DNA from: Aureispira anguillae
GTDB taxonomy: Bacteria > Bacteroidota > Bacteroidia > Chitinophagales > Saprospiraceae
Length of the DNA: 64,000 nt
Assembly (NCBI RefSeq): GCF_026000115.1
Contig: NZ_AP026867.1
Location: 5,991,001 to 6,055,000, forward strand
Reading direction: 5' to 3'
The position numbers were made by a program, and so were the translations under genes. The notes below the pieces were generated by a model that worked only from the letters and a program-made list of their open reading frames with translations, was not told where the DNA came from and ran no database searches. This document shows, piece by piece, positions 27,363 to 35,662 of this stretch. Position 1 is the stretch's first letter. Each line of letters starts with the position of its first letter.

Positions 27363-28901
27363 CTAAAATCGATAACGAAGCCCCATATTATAAGTCATGA
27401 TAGATGTTGCCCCAGATGAGAACACATCATATGCTCCTGGTATTGGCAAATAGTAACTATACATAGCTTGTATTTCAAACTTTGGGGTCAACATAAATTT
27501 AACGCCCGCTCCCCATTCCAAAAAGTACATGGTAGTAACAAATACCGAAAACCTAGGAGTAGCAAAATAATTTAAAAAGCCCCTCAACAAAGGTGGTTGA
27601 AATTTAAACGTTTCACCAGATCGAATAGGTTGCCAATAAGTCAGTGCCAAAAACAATTGTAATTGCGCTGAAAAAGGCTGTATGTAATAAACTTGTGTTA
27701 TGCTATACAAACTATTATCTACTGTATTTTCTTTGGGCAAATTTTGAACAGGCAATAAAAGCCCTTGCTCAAAAGACAAATTAATATTTTTAAATGGCGC
27801 AAAACGTACCTGAAAACCAATGTGAGATAATCCCCAATCTGAATACGTTCCTGAAGATCTATAATTAGTTTGTATGGGCGTTCGTTCAAATTCAAAAACC
27901 TTAAATGGAGAAGTCTCATAAAGATCATTTTCTCTAGATGATCTTAATAAAAAGGTTGCTCCTATGTCCAATTTTCCTGTTATACCATGAAAAGCGGTAA
28001 AGTAACTGTTGAAATAAGAGTTTCTTGATCCCAAGACTTTATCTCCATAAGTTACGGTATAAATACTATTAAACAAAGATAACTCCGTTGATCCTTTTGG
28101 CAATGTAATCACCTGTGCTAAAGGAGAATAAGCTATTTTATTTTTCTTCTTTTTTTTGTTTTTCTTTTGAACAATTGCCGCTGTGTTCTCATAAAAAGCA
28201 TTAATTGTCCCATCATAAAAAGCATATCTTAGTTGTGCTTCTGTTGGAATTTTCTGCACTCTATATTGATTAATAAAACCAAGTATGGAAGGCTGAAAAC
28301 TATTTGGGTATGCCTTAAATAATGCTGGGACTACAACTTCTTCTAAGGATTGATTATACTCAATAAATTTAGAACTGTTTAAGGCTTCTATGGTTCTATT
28401 TTCAAGCTGTTCCTTCAATTTTGTAGGCATATAAGCAAAATTGGCAATAGGAGCAGCACTAACCGTCCCATCTACCAAAACAAAATGCAACAAAGGATCT
28501 GAGAACTGAGCTAAAATTTTTTCTTTTAACCTTTCTAAAGTATAGCGTTCTCCTGCTATTTCATGCGTTAACTCATCCCAGAATTCAACAATTTCATTAG
28601 GAGATGCAATAGGATAATGAACCACTATATTTTTTATAACTAATAAGTTATAAGCATTGATATAAAAAGCTTTTTGCTCTATAACGGTCGCCTCTTTTAA
28701 ATCAATTTTTGCAAGCTGATCTGTTAATGTATTTAACAAGTCACCATCATTTTGTAGTACCTTATATTGTACTCTATTATGATGTGCATAAGTAGTGAAA
28801 AATAAATTGGACTGCTCAAAAAAAGCATTCAAAGTTTGCCCTTTTATACTTGTTGAGTAAAAGGCAAGGAAAAACATCAAATATATACTAATTCGTTTCA
28901 T
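27363..28901 (-). CDS. DUF547-like domain fused to outer-membrane barrel, motif-degenerate
   Basis: A 512-aa exported protein with signal peptide ending TSIKGQ. Residues about 25-245 align with DUF547 (QKAFYINAYNLLVIKNIV, PLLHFVLVDGTVSAAPIA, NFAYMPTKLKEQL). Where the neighbouring paralogue has Cys144 and Cys149 in CAAVSCPPI, this protein has Asp144 and Ala149, so both conserved cysteines are lost. Residues about 270-512 are a transmembrane beta-barrel-like region with alternating strands and a terminal RYRF. The low-complexity KKKNKKKKKNK lies between the two parts. It ends 52 nt before the FAD oxidoreductase gene, so it may lead that operon. It may be a non-catalytic partner of its paralogue. 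Confidence 0.7.
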   Translation of the reverse strand: MKRISIYLMFFLAFYSTSIKGQTLNAFFEQSNLFFTTYAHHNRVQYKVLQNDGDLLNTLTDQLAKIDLKEATVIEQKAFYINAYNLLVIKNIVVHYPIASPNEIVEFWDELTHEIAGERYTLERLKEKILAQFSDPLLHFVLVDGTVSAAPIANFAYMPTKLKEQLENRTIEALNSSKFIEYNQSLEEVVVPALFKAYPNSFQPSILGFINQYRVQKIPTEAQLRYAFYDGTINAFYENTAAIVQKKNKKKKKNKIAYSPLAQVITLPKGSTELSLFNSIYTVTYGDKVLGSRNSYFNSYFTAFHGITGKLDIGATFLLRSSRENDLYETSPFKVFEFERTPIQTNYRSSGTYSDWGLSHIGFQVRFAPFKNINLSFEQGLLLPVQNLPKENTVDNSLYSITQVYYIQPFSAQLQLFLALTYWQPIRSGETFKFQPPLLRGFLNYFATPRFSVFVTTMYFLEWGAGVKFMLTPKFEIQAMYSYYLPIPGAYDVFSSGATSIMTYNMGLRYRF

Positions 28902-29313
28902 AATTTATAGCGTTAGGTTCAGTAGATTGTAAACACCTATTTACCTCGTTAATGGCTAAACATAAAAATTCCATTAAAAGAGTTAAGTAACAAAGCAAAA
29001 CTAATGCTTGTAAATTTAAGCAATCTTTTTGCATCGTTATTTATAAAACATGGGCAATGGTAAAAATCTGCTGATGAATGTTCTAAAGTATTCTATTCAA
29101 TACGTTCTAACGATTCATCAATAGTAGATGTTTATGCTAATTGTAAAACATTTTATTTAAGAAGAACACTATAAGATAAGTTTTTTACGCTATAATAAAG
29201 CGAAAGTACTGTTAAATGTTCTCCGTCCTTGCACACTCCCTATTGTTTTACTTAATTCTATACTGCCAACCCTTAAGTATATTTTTGAAACAAGTCCGAT
29301 TCTTCTTAATTTA
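28902..29313. other. intergenic region between DUF547 paralogues
   Basis: A 412-nt spacer with no ORF. It has a loose hairpin near 29073-29119 and a minus-strand TAGTTTTG box (28996-29003) with a short spacing to a TTG, too weak to call a promoter. I see nothing else. Confidence 0.5.
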
Positions 29314-30867
29314 TTATTTAGTGACGATACTCGTTCTGTAACGGATTCCCAAATTAAATGTCATTACGTTTTTAGCCCCATTTCCTGTATATATTTCTGA
29401 TAAGCCAGGAATAGGAACGTAATAGGTATATAAAGCTTGTATTTCAAATTGAGGTGTAATCAAAAATTTAGCACCTGCTCCCCACTCTGTAAAAGTAGTT
29501 GTTGTAGCATATAGTGTAAATCGTTTACTGGCATACCAACTAAAGAATGCTTTTAGATATGGTACCTGAAATTTAAATTGCTGCCCTGGTGTAATGGGCT
29601 GCCAAAAAGTTAATGCTACAAATAATCCAAATTTAGAATTAAATTGTTTGTCATAATAAATTTGGGTAACCCAATAAAGTGCAGGATCGACGGTATTCCC
29701 AGCAGGAATACCTGTTATTGGAAAATAAAAAGCCTGCTCAAACGATAAGCCGATTTTTTTAAACGGAGCAAATCGTACTCTTGGTCCTAAGTGTGTTAAT
29801 CCAAAATCAGAAATTGCTGCAAATCGACTCCCTCCAGGTGTTGTTACACTATCCACTCCTTTTCTAAATTCCAACGCTCGAAAGGGAGAACTACTAAAGA
29901 TATCATTTGCTCTATACGATTTTAAAATAAAATCGACTCCTATATCAAATCTTCCTGTTAGACCATAAGAAAATAAAAACAGGCTGGAAAAATAAGAGCC
30001 TCTATTTCCATAATCTCTATCTCCATAATTAGAGGTATAGAGGGTATGAAAAGTATTTAGCTCAAATGTGTTTTTAGGCATTGTTGCCGCAGCAATAATG
30101 GGCTCAAAATCAGTCTCTGATTTGGTCTCTGAACTAGCGGTCTCTTTTGCCATAACACTAGCATCGTTCAACGTCCAATTATAGACATAATAACTTGTTT
30201 TGGCATCAGTAGGCAGGGCTGCTGTTCTATATTTATTAATAAACGATTTTGCATTCGGTTTAAAATCTGCCGCATACCACTCGAAAATTTTGGAAAGTTC
30301 TACTTTTCCTGCAAAATCATCAACCTTAATAAATTGATTATCATTGATTGCACTGCGAGTCCGCTGTTCTAACTGCTCTTCTAATTGATTGGGTTGGTAA
30401 GCATAATTTGCAATAGGAGGACAGCTTACAGCAGCACAAACCAATACAAAATGCAATCGGGCATCTTTGTATTTTTGTAATAACTCCTTCTGTTCAAGAT
30501 TGTTCAGCGTGATTTTTTTGCCTGCTACCTTTTGTTTGATGCCGTCAAAAAAACCAGCTACCTCCAAAGGTTGAGCAATAGGATAGTGATCAACAACTGT
30601 CTTAATTACCAACAGGTTATAACTATTGATATAGAACGCCTTTCGCTCTACATCTGTATAAGTAGAAACATCTGCTGCTGCAATAAAATTGGTTAATTTT
30701 GTTAAGGCTTCTGAGTCTTCCTTTATTAATTGATATTGTACTTTATTATCATTGACATATTTTACAAAAAAAGCATCTGTATCCTCAAAAAAGGAATTTA
30801 AATCTTGTGCAAACGTACTGCTAGCGCTAAAAAAGGCAATAAAGAAAAAAAACTTAAAACACTTCAT
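29314..30867 (-). CDS. DUF547 domain fused to outer-membrane barrel
   Basis: About 517 aa from the ATG at 30867, which gives a signal peptide ending STFAQ. The DUF547 domain spans about residues 22-245 and keeps the family core RLHFVLVCAAVSCPPIANY with His139, Cys144 and Cys149. The rest (about 275-517) is an alternating-strand barrel-like domain similar to that of the 27363-28901 protein (FGLTHLGPRVRFAPFKKIGL matches its counterpart). DUF547 proteins are widespread and their chemistry is not established; a cysteine-dependent activity is suggested by the motif. The fusion to a membrane barrel would put the domain at the outer membrane. Expression may be controlled by the leader described at 31035-31201. 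Confidence 0.75.
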   Translation of the reverse strand: MKCFKFFFFIAFFSASSTFAQDLNSFFEDTDAFFVKYVNDNKVQYQLIKEDSEALTKLTNFIAAADVSTYTDVERKAFYINSYNLLVIKTVVDHYPIAQPLEVAGFFDGIKQKVAGKKITLNNLEQKELLQKYKDARLHFVLVCAAVSCPPIANYAYQPNQLEEQLEQRTRSAINDNQFIKVDDFAGKVELSKIFEWYAADFKPNAKSFINKYRTAALPTDAKTSYYVYNWTLNDASVMAKETASSETKSETDFEPIIAAATMPKNTFELNTFHTLYTSNYGDRDYGNRGSYFSSLFLFSYGLTGRFDIGVDFILKSYRANDIFSSSPFRALEFRKGVDSVTTPGGSRFAAISDFGLTHLGPRVRFAPFKKIGLSFEQAFYFPITGIPAGNTVDPALYWVTQIYYDKQFNSKFGLFVALTFWQPITPGQQFKFQVPYLKAFFSWYASKRFTLYATTTTFTEWGAGAKFLITPQFEIQALYTYYVPIPGLSEIYTGNGAKNVMTFNLGIRYRTSIVTK

Positions 30868-31034
30868 CTTGATCTTATTTATCAAATTTATTAGTACAAT
30901 AACCATAAGCTAATTCTGTAATTAATAATAACTCCTTCCCCCTATCCAATAATAAAAAAACGAATAGTCTAGATTATATTTCTTCCTATCCGTTTTCAAC
31001 GAACTAATATGATTTTAAAATTCATTAATATTCA

Positions 31035-31075
31035 AAAAAAGGCCTTCCGAGTCAGACCCCCGTCAACTCGAAAGG
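31035..31075 (-). terminator. intrinsic terminator upstream of the DUF547 gene (attenuator or sRNA end)
   Basis: On the minus strand GCCTTTCGAGT pairs with ACTCGGAAGGC (31042-31052 with 31065-31075, one G-T/C mismatch) around a 12-nt loop with five G, followed by seven T. It is far from the preceding gene, which has its own terminator, so it must end a separate short transcript or act in the leader of the DUF547 gene. Confidence 0.7.
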
Positions 31076-31193
31076 CAAGGACACACATTGAAAAATAACA
31101 ATAAATATTGTTACCCCTCAAGTCAATAAGACCTAAACCCTTGTCTTAATTTTTAATCATTGTGTAAATGATTGTAATTCTCTTTTGTTATTA

Positions 31194-31201
31194 CAAATAT
31201 A
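31194..31201 (-). promoter_or_regulatory. possible -7 box for the short leader/sRNA transcript
   Basis: TATATTTG on the minus strand fits TAnnTTTG. A TTG exists upstream but at 13 nt rather than 19-21, so this is tentative. Confidence 0.35.
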
Positions 31202-31310
31202 GAGGATCTAAAAACAAGAGGGTGTCAGCTAGACGACACCTAGCCCATTTTTGTTGTTACACCAACATTGCACCAACAACACACATCACTAACAATCAAC
31301 CCTTTAAATA

Positions 31311-31360
31311 AAAAGTCCTTTATATGAAAAAAGTGTACTTTTTTCATATAAAGGACTTTT
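31311..31360. terminator. very long hairpin terminator after the methyltransferase gene
   Basis: A perfect 24-bp inverted repeat (31311-31334 with 31337-31360) separated by two bases, with A-run and T-run ends. It lies 40 nt past the stop of the leftward gene at 31400. It works in either direction and is unusually long and perfect. Confidence 0.8.
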
Positions 31361-31399
31361 GCTCCTACAATTCCAAACTAGAAACTAGTTAGAACCTGC

Positions 31400-32548
31400 C
31401 TATTTATCCGCTCGTTTAGAGCCTTGGTACATTTCAAATTTCATCAATTGGCACTCAAGACCTCCATTAAATAAAACCATTTTCTTGGAAGGTCTTAATC
31501 CGATAAAACGATTGAAATTTTTAACAGAACTAATCAGCCAAGCATTGTAACCCGTGTAATCTGACTTTAATTTATCCCCAATCTCTTGATAAAGTTCCTC
31601 AATGTCCGAAAAATTAAGTCGTTCTCCATAAGGAGGATTGGCAATTAATGTCCCAGGACCTTTAGGAACCGTTCGTTCTGTAAATGACTTTGCCGATAAG
31701 CGAATACAATCATCTACTCCTGCTGCCACTACATGTTCTCTCGCATATTTAATAATCTTTGGGGAGATGTCCGAGCCTATGATTTTGCCTTCAAAATCAC
31801 GTTTGCCCACTTTTGCTTCTAACCAAACCCGTTCCCATAATTTAGCATCAAAGTTTTTCCAAGCACAAAAGCCAAATTTTTCACGCTTAATATTAGGAGC
31901 AATATTATAAGCATAAGTAGCTGCTTCTGTTAAAATCGTTCCCGAACCACAAAAGGGGTCAATTAAAGGCGTATTAATATCCCATCCTGAAAGCAAAACC
32001 ATCCCTGCTGCTAAAACCTCATTCAACGGTGCACGGTGACCGCTATTTCGATAACCACGACGATGCAACGATTCACCAGAGCTATCTATGGAAATAGTAC
32101 ATTTATCTTTAAACAAATGAACATCAATGAGAACATCTGGGTTGTTCTTATCGATAGAAGGTCTTGCGCCCGTCAATCTTCTAAATTGATCAACAATAGC
32201 GTCCTTAACTTTTAAGGCAACAAAAGTTGAATTATTAAATTCAGGTGCTTTGATTGCTTTGGCCGTTATAGCAAACGTTTGTTGAGGCGTAAACCAACGC
32301 AACCAATTAATCCCATGAGCAAATGCATACAACTGCTTTTGATTTCGAACGACATCGGTCTCTAATGGATGTAAGATTCTTAGGGCTGTTCTCAGATTTA
32401 GATTTGCTTTATACAACAACTCTAAATCGCCATCAAAAGCAACTGCTCTAGATAGTTTTTTGGTACGTTTTGCCCCTAATTGTTGCAACTCTTGCTCTAA
32501 AACACCTTCTAATCCCAAAAAGGTTTTAGCTATATATTCATTTATCAT
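31400..32548 (-). CDS. THUMP-domain 23S rRNA (guanine-N2)-methyltransferase, RlmL-like
   Basis: About 382 aa from the ATG at 32548 (MINEYIAK). The N-terminal THUMP domain (about residues 1-160) precedes a class I methyltransferase with FCGSGTILTEAATYA as the SAM-binding loop region and IANPPYGERL as the catalytic NPPY motif of N-methylating enzymes. This combination is that of the RlmL/YpsC (m2G) rRNA methyltransferases. It lacks the second methyltransferase domain of the E. coli RlmKL fusion. I prefer the internal start because the upstream 16 codons have no homology-like character. Confidence 0.88.
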   Translation of the reverse strand: MINEYIAKTFLGLEGVLEQELQQLGAKRTKKLSRAVAFDGDLELLYKANLNLRTALRILHPLETDVVRNQKQLYAFAHGINWLRWFTPQQTFAITAKAIKAPEFNNSTFVALKVKDAIVDQFRRLTGARPSIDKNNPDVLIDVHLFKDKCTISIDSSGESLHRRGYRNSGHRAPLNEVLAAGMVLLSGWDINTPLIDPFCGSGTILTEAATYAYNIAPNIKREKFGFCAWKNFDAKLWERVWLEAKVGKRDFEGKIIGSDISPKIIKYAREHVVAAGVDDCIRLSAKSFTERTVPKGPGTLIANPPYGERLNFSDIEELYQEIGDKLKSDYTGYNAWLISSVKNFNRFIGLRPSKKMVLFNGGLECQLMKFEMYQGSKRADK

Positions 32549-32681
32549 AATCTCATTGTTTGAATGCAAAAGTATCTTTTTAAGGCTAGACCTCAAAAAA
32601 GCAAGTAAGCATTTTAAAATAATACTCTTTTTCCTACTTTCTTCGATAGCTGCTCTTTTCCTTGTTAAGTAAGCGTTTAAA

Positions 32682-32713
32682 TTTGAAAAAAAAAAATTAA
32701 TAAACTACCTTTG
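32682..32713 (+). promoter_or_regulatory. Bacteroidota-type promoter upstream of mqnC
   Basis: TTTG (32682-32685), 20-nt spacer and TACCTTTG (32706-32713) match the consensus exactly. Transcription would run through the dispersed repeat, giving mqnC a leader of about 320 nt. Confidence 0.6.
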
Positions 32714-32814
32714 TTCAAAAGATTCAGAAAAAAATGAAAGTTACTTATTCTTTTCTATGTTCTAAAGATATAATATAACAATACTATGTTATTTTTAATG
32801 GCGTATTGTTATTC

Positions 32815-32945
32815 ATACTTCGTTGATTAACTGCATTGCTACTACGTGGTAGCTACGCTGCGACGACATGGTACCTTCGGTGCATGTTTTTTGCTTTTTT
32901 AACCAAAAAGCATCTTGCATTAGGCTGATTATCAGTATTTTTAAA
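32815..32945. repeat. dispersed intergenic repeat, copy 3
   Basis: Shares CTGCATTGCTACTACGTGG-type sequence (32826-32851 against the reverse complement of 12369-12394, 25 of 26) and the AAAAAGCATCTTGCATTAGG end with copy 1, but has a different middle (GTAGCTACGCTGC, GGTACCTTCGGTGC). It lies inside the predicted mqnC leader. Confidence 0.75.
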
Positions 32946-33041
32946 TTTCGAATATAAAAAATAGTATTCCACTAATAATCAACCTAATACAGTTTTTCCA
33001 CGAAGTAATGGTTAGACAACTTCACTATAAATAAGATCATT

Positions 33042-34184
33042 ATGCAGGTAGCTAATTTGCTTCAACGCGCGCTCAAGCTAGATTATTTAACTGCTGAAGA
33101 AGGGGTATTTTTATTTGAAAATGCCACCACAGCAGAATTAATGTATGTAGGCAATAAGATTAAACAACACCATGTCCCTCATAACAAAGTTACATGGATT
33201 ATTGATCGCAACTCAAACACCACAAATGTCTGCATTGCTAATTGCAAGTTTTGTAATTTTTACAGACGACCAAAACACAAAGAAGCCTACACCACGACTA
33301 TTGCTGAATACCGCCAAAAAATTGATGAATTATTTCAATTTGGGGGTGAGCAATTACTCTTACAGGGGGGGCATCATCCAGATTTAGGTTTAGATTTTTA
33401 TTGTAATCTATTTCGTGAGCTCAAGACCATGTATCCAACGCTTAAGTTACATGCCTTAGGACCACCAGAAATTGCCCATATTGCCAAACTGGAACAAGCT
33501 ACACACACAGAAGTACTAAAAGCACTAAAAGAGGCTGGACTAGATTCTTTGCCTGGAGCTGGTGCAGAAATCTTAAATGATCGTGTCCGTAGAAGAATTT
33601 CACGAGGTAAATGTTCTGGGAGAGAATGGTTAGATGTTATGGAAGCGGCTCATCAATTGGATATAACAACGAGCGCAACCATGATGTTTGGACATATAGA
33701 AACCAATTATGAACGCATGGAACACATGGTTTGGACACGAGAAGTACAAGACAAAAAACCTGCCCATGCTAAAGGTTTTTTAGCTTTTATTTCTTGGCCA
33801 TTTATGGACGAGGATACTATTTTGCAACGCCTAGTGAATAAACGAGGCACCTATACTGGTGATGAATACATTCGTATGGTAGCAATGAGTAGAATCATGA
33901 TGCCTAATATTGTCAACATCCAAGCCTCTTGGCTAACAGTAGGAAAACAGGTTGCCCAAGCTTGTTTGCATGCAGGTGCCAATGACTTTGGCTCTATTAT
34001 GATCGAAGAAAATGTTGTTTCTGCCGCTGGTGCTGCCTTCCGCTTTACGGCTGATGGTATTCAAAAAGCCATCAAAGAAGCAGGTTTTGAACCGCAATTG
34101 CGCAATCAACAGTATGAGTATCGTGAATTACCAGCCAATATCATTCAACAACAGTTAGACAATAAGACGATGATCGTTGATTAA
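33042..34184 (+). CDS. mqnC: cyclic dehypoxanthinyl futalosine synthase MqnC
   Basis: A 380-aa radical SAM enzyme of the futalosine route to menaquinone; it cyclises dehypoxanthine futalosine. The SAM cluster is C64-IAN-C68-KF-C71 in TNVCIANCKFCNFYRRP, and LLLQGGHHPDLGL is a family block; SISWPFMDED-like and NIQASWLTVG segments near the C-terminus fit MqnC rather than MqnE. Other mqn genes are not in this window. It implies the cell uses the futalosine pathway and not the MenF-H one. Confidence 0.92.
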   Translation: MQVANLLQRALKLDYLTAEEGVFLFENATTAELMYVGNKIKQHHVPHNKVTWIIDRNSNTTNVCIANCKFCNFYRRPKHKEAYTTTIAEYRQKIDELFQFGGEQLLLQGGHHPDLGLDFYCNLFRELKTMYPTLKLHALGPPEIAHIAKLEQATHTEVLKALKEAGLDSLPGAGAEILNDRVRRRISRGKCSGREWLDVMEAAHQLDITTSATMMFGHIETNYERMEHMVWTREVQDKKPAHAKGFLAFISWPFMDEDTILQRLVNKRGTYTGDEYIRMVAMSRIMMPNIVNIQASWLTVGKQVAQACLHAGANDFGSIMIEENVVSAAGAAFRFTADGIQKAIKEAGFEPQLRNQQYEYRELPANIIQQQLDNKTMIVD

Positions 34185-34203
34185 TTGTTGAATAAAATAA
34201 TGG

Positions 34204-34257
34204 ATTGAAGATTTGAAACGATCAATGGTTATTGTTTCAAATCTTCAATTATTTTTT
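34204..34257 (+). terminator. Rho-independent terminator of mqnC, likely bidirectional
   Basis: A perfect 16-bp stem (34204-34219 with 34234-34249), 14-nt loop, then six T. It lies between convergent genes. Confidence 0.85.
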
Positions 34258-35167
34258 AGCGCTTCTCAATAAACCAAGTTGTCTGATAAATTGCATTCGG
34301 TTTTAATGTTTTGACTCCCCAATTGTTATTATAACAATCTGCTGCGGCAGTCATTGGCTCTATCGCTATACTTTTTCGATGAGCAGGAATATATAATTGC
34401 ACAAATTGCTGATCTTGATGCCCTCCTATTCTTAGATTCATTTGATAATCAGGTGTTTTATATCCAATTGTTGTGTTTTTTAGCACAAAACCAGTATCAA
34501 ACTCCTGTTTCCTTAAAACCAGTGGGTTCGGAAAGTGCTCCTTAATAATCTGCTGAGGGATCATTTGTTCATTGGCATCAATTCGTTCTTCACTCTCCAT
34601 ATAAAGCTCACTTTGCTCTAGGTCTGAACTATAAAAATAAGGATGCCAGCCCAAACTAAATGGAAAACTAGCGGTTCCTCTATTCTCCACTTTGACGGCT
34701 AGCGCAAGGCTATCTTTTTTCAAGGTATAAGTAAGTGTAATATTAAAAGGAAAAGGAAAACCCGCTGCGCTTCCATCTTGTTGATAAGAAAAGGAAACGG
34801 AAGCCTCATCTTCCGTGCTGGTTGACCCAACCAATGAAAATTCTTGCTTATACACCAACCCATGTATAGCATGCCCTCTTGCTACTTCATTACAATCTAA
34901 TTGATAAAATTGGTTAGCATAGCTGTATTGCCCCTTATTTATTCGGTTAGCAAAAGGAAAAAGAATGGCAGAACAAGAACTATTTAACAGTTTAGGTACA
35001 CCTTCAGATGCTATTATATTATTAATAATGGGAGTTCCATCCATATAAAGTTGCTGCAAAGAAGCTCCTAACATAGGGTATATAACTGCCTTTGTTCCTT
35101 TGCTATTAGAAAGTGTACAAGTATTTAAAAGTGGATTGTTATCCTTAGAAAATGCTATCTTATTCAT
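34256..35167 (-). CDS. aldose 1-epimerase family protein
   Basis: A 303-aa protein with the galactose mutarotase fold. It shows FANRINKGQYSY (the conserved N/R pair near the substrate), ARGHAIHGLVY with the catalytic-type His and SLGWHPYFY, then SIAEPMTAAADCYNN-like C-terminal block (IEPMTAAADCYNNNWG). It interconverts the anomers of a sugar; the exact sugar is unclear because the family includes glucose-6-phosphate epimerases. Length is normal. A 21-bp palindrome sits 30 nt upstream of its start, suggesting regulation by a dimeric repressor. Confidence 0.85.
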   Translation of the reverse strand: MNKIAFSKDNNPLLNTCTLSNSKGTKAVIYPMLGASLQQLYMDGTPIINNIIASEGVPKLLNSSCSAILFPFANRINKGQYSYANQFYQLDCNEVARGHAIHGLVYKQEFSLVGSTSTEDEASVSFSYQQDGSAAGFPFPFNITLTYTLKKDSLALAVKVENRGTASFPFSLGWHPYFYSSDLEQSELYMESEERIDANEQMIPQQIIKEHFPNPLVLRKQEFDTGFVLKNTTIGYKTPDYQMNLRIGGHQDQQFVQLYIPAHRKSIAIEPMTAAADCYNNNWGVKTLKPNAIYQTTWFIEKR

Positions 35168-35197
35168 GAACGAACGTTTTTTTTACTCCGTAAAAAA

Positions 35198-35218
35198 TGA
35201 AGGTCTAGTAGACCTTCA
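35198..35218. promoter_or_regulatory. 21-bp perfect palindrome upstream of the aldose epimerase gene
   Basis: TGAAGGTCTA (35198-35207) and TAGACCTTCA (35209-35218) flank one central G. A perfect dyad of this size near a start codon is typical of an operator for a dimeric regulator, but no regulator gene is adjacent. Confidence 0.55.
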
Positions 35219-35227
35219 AGTGAGTGA

Positions 35228-35367
35228 ACCACGATAGTGGATTGTTTAAATTGTACTAATACTTTAAATCTTAAACCACGATAGTGGATTCCTTAAATTG
35301 TACTAATACTTTAAACCTTAAACCACGATAGTGGATTCCTTAAGTTTATTAGTACGCTACACGATGG
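35228..35367. repeat. three-copy 47-bp tandem repeat
   Basis: Units begin at 35228, 35275 and 35322, each with CCACGATAGTGG (a CCAC/GTGG hairpin with a GATA loop) and then TTAAATTGTACTAATACTTT in the first two; the third diverges after about 23 bp. Units 1 and 2 differ at only a few positions. Confidence 0.85.
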
Positions 35368-35662
35368 TTTTTAAAATTTAACAGAATGGGCTTTTTCTAG
35401 CCCTATCTAAGAGCAAAGCGATCTAAAAATAGATAAAAGCTGCCCCAATTTTAATTTTTACAAAAATCATTGGGTAGAGAAGTTTATTACCCTATCATGA
35501 GATACAAGTTACCCCATTCTTATAAAATATTTCATTAATACACCAATGAAAATAAGAAAACTATCATAGAAACGTCACTCATTATCAGAAAAGAAGTAGT
35601 GCTCAAATATTTTTTGTTCAAAAAGTCTTATATTTATAAGATCACAAAAATCAACCATCATC

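Larger units (their letters stand above)
30868..31399. other. leader/intergenic region with two hairpins
   Basis: 532 nt holding, on the minus strand in order of transcription, the strong methyltransferase terminator (31311-31360), a hairpin GGTGTC/GACACC (31231-31250), a TATATTTG -7-like box (31194-31201), and a second intrinsic terminator (31035-31075), still 168 nt before the DUF547 gene. No ORF of reasonable length is present. Confidence 0.6.
32549..33041. other. divergent intergenic region
   Basis: 493 nt with no ORF. It contains the canonical rightward promoter at 32682-32713, the dispersed repeat at 32815-32945, and an imperfect inverted repeat (32919-32936 with 32971-32988, about 16 of 18 matching). 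Confidence 0.6.
35168..35662. other. repeat-rich divergent intergenic region
   Basis: 495 nt containing the 21-bp palindrome (35198-35218), three 47-bp tandem repeats (35228-35367) and a piece related to the 52.7-kb element (about 35395-35440, with AGAGCAAAGCGATCTA against AAGCAAAGCGGTCTA). I see no gene. Confidence 0.6.

Noticed and set aside
29073-29119. Hairpin between the two DUF547 genes as a terminator
   Set aside because: Short interrupted stem and no T-run on either strand.
35228-35367. CRISPR or attachment-site array
   Set aside because: Only three contiguous 47-bp repeats, no spacers, no integrase.
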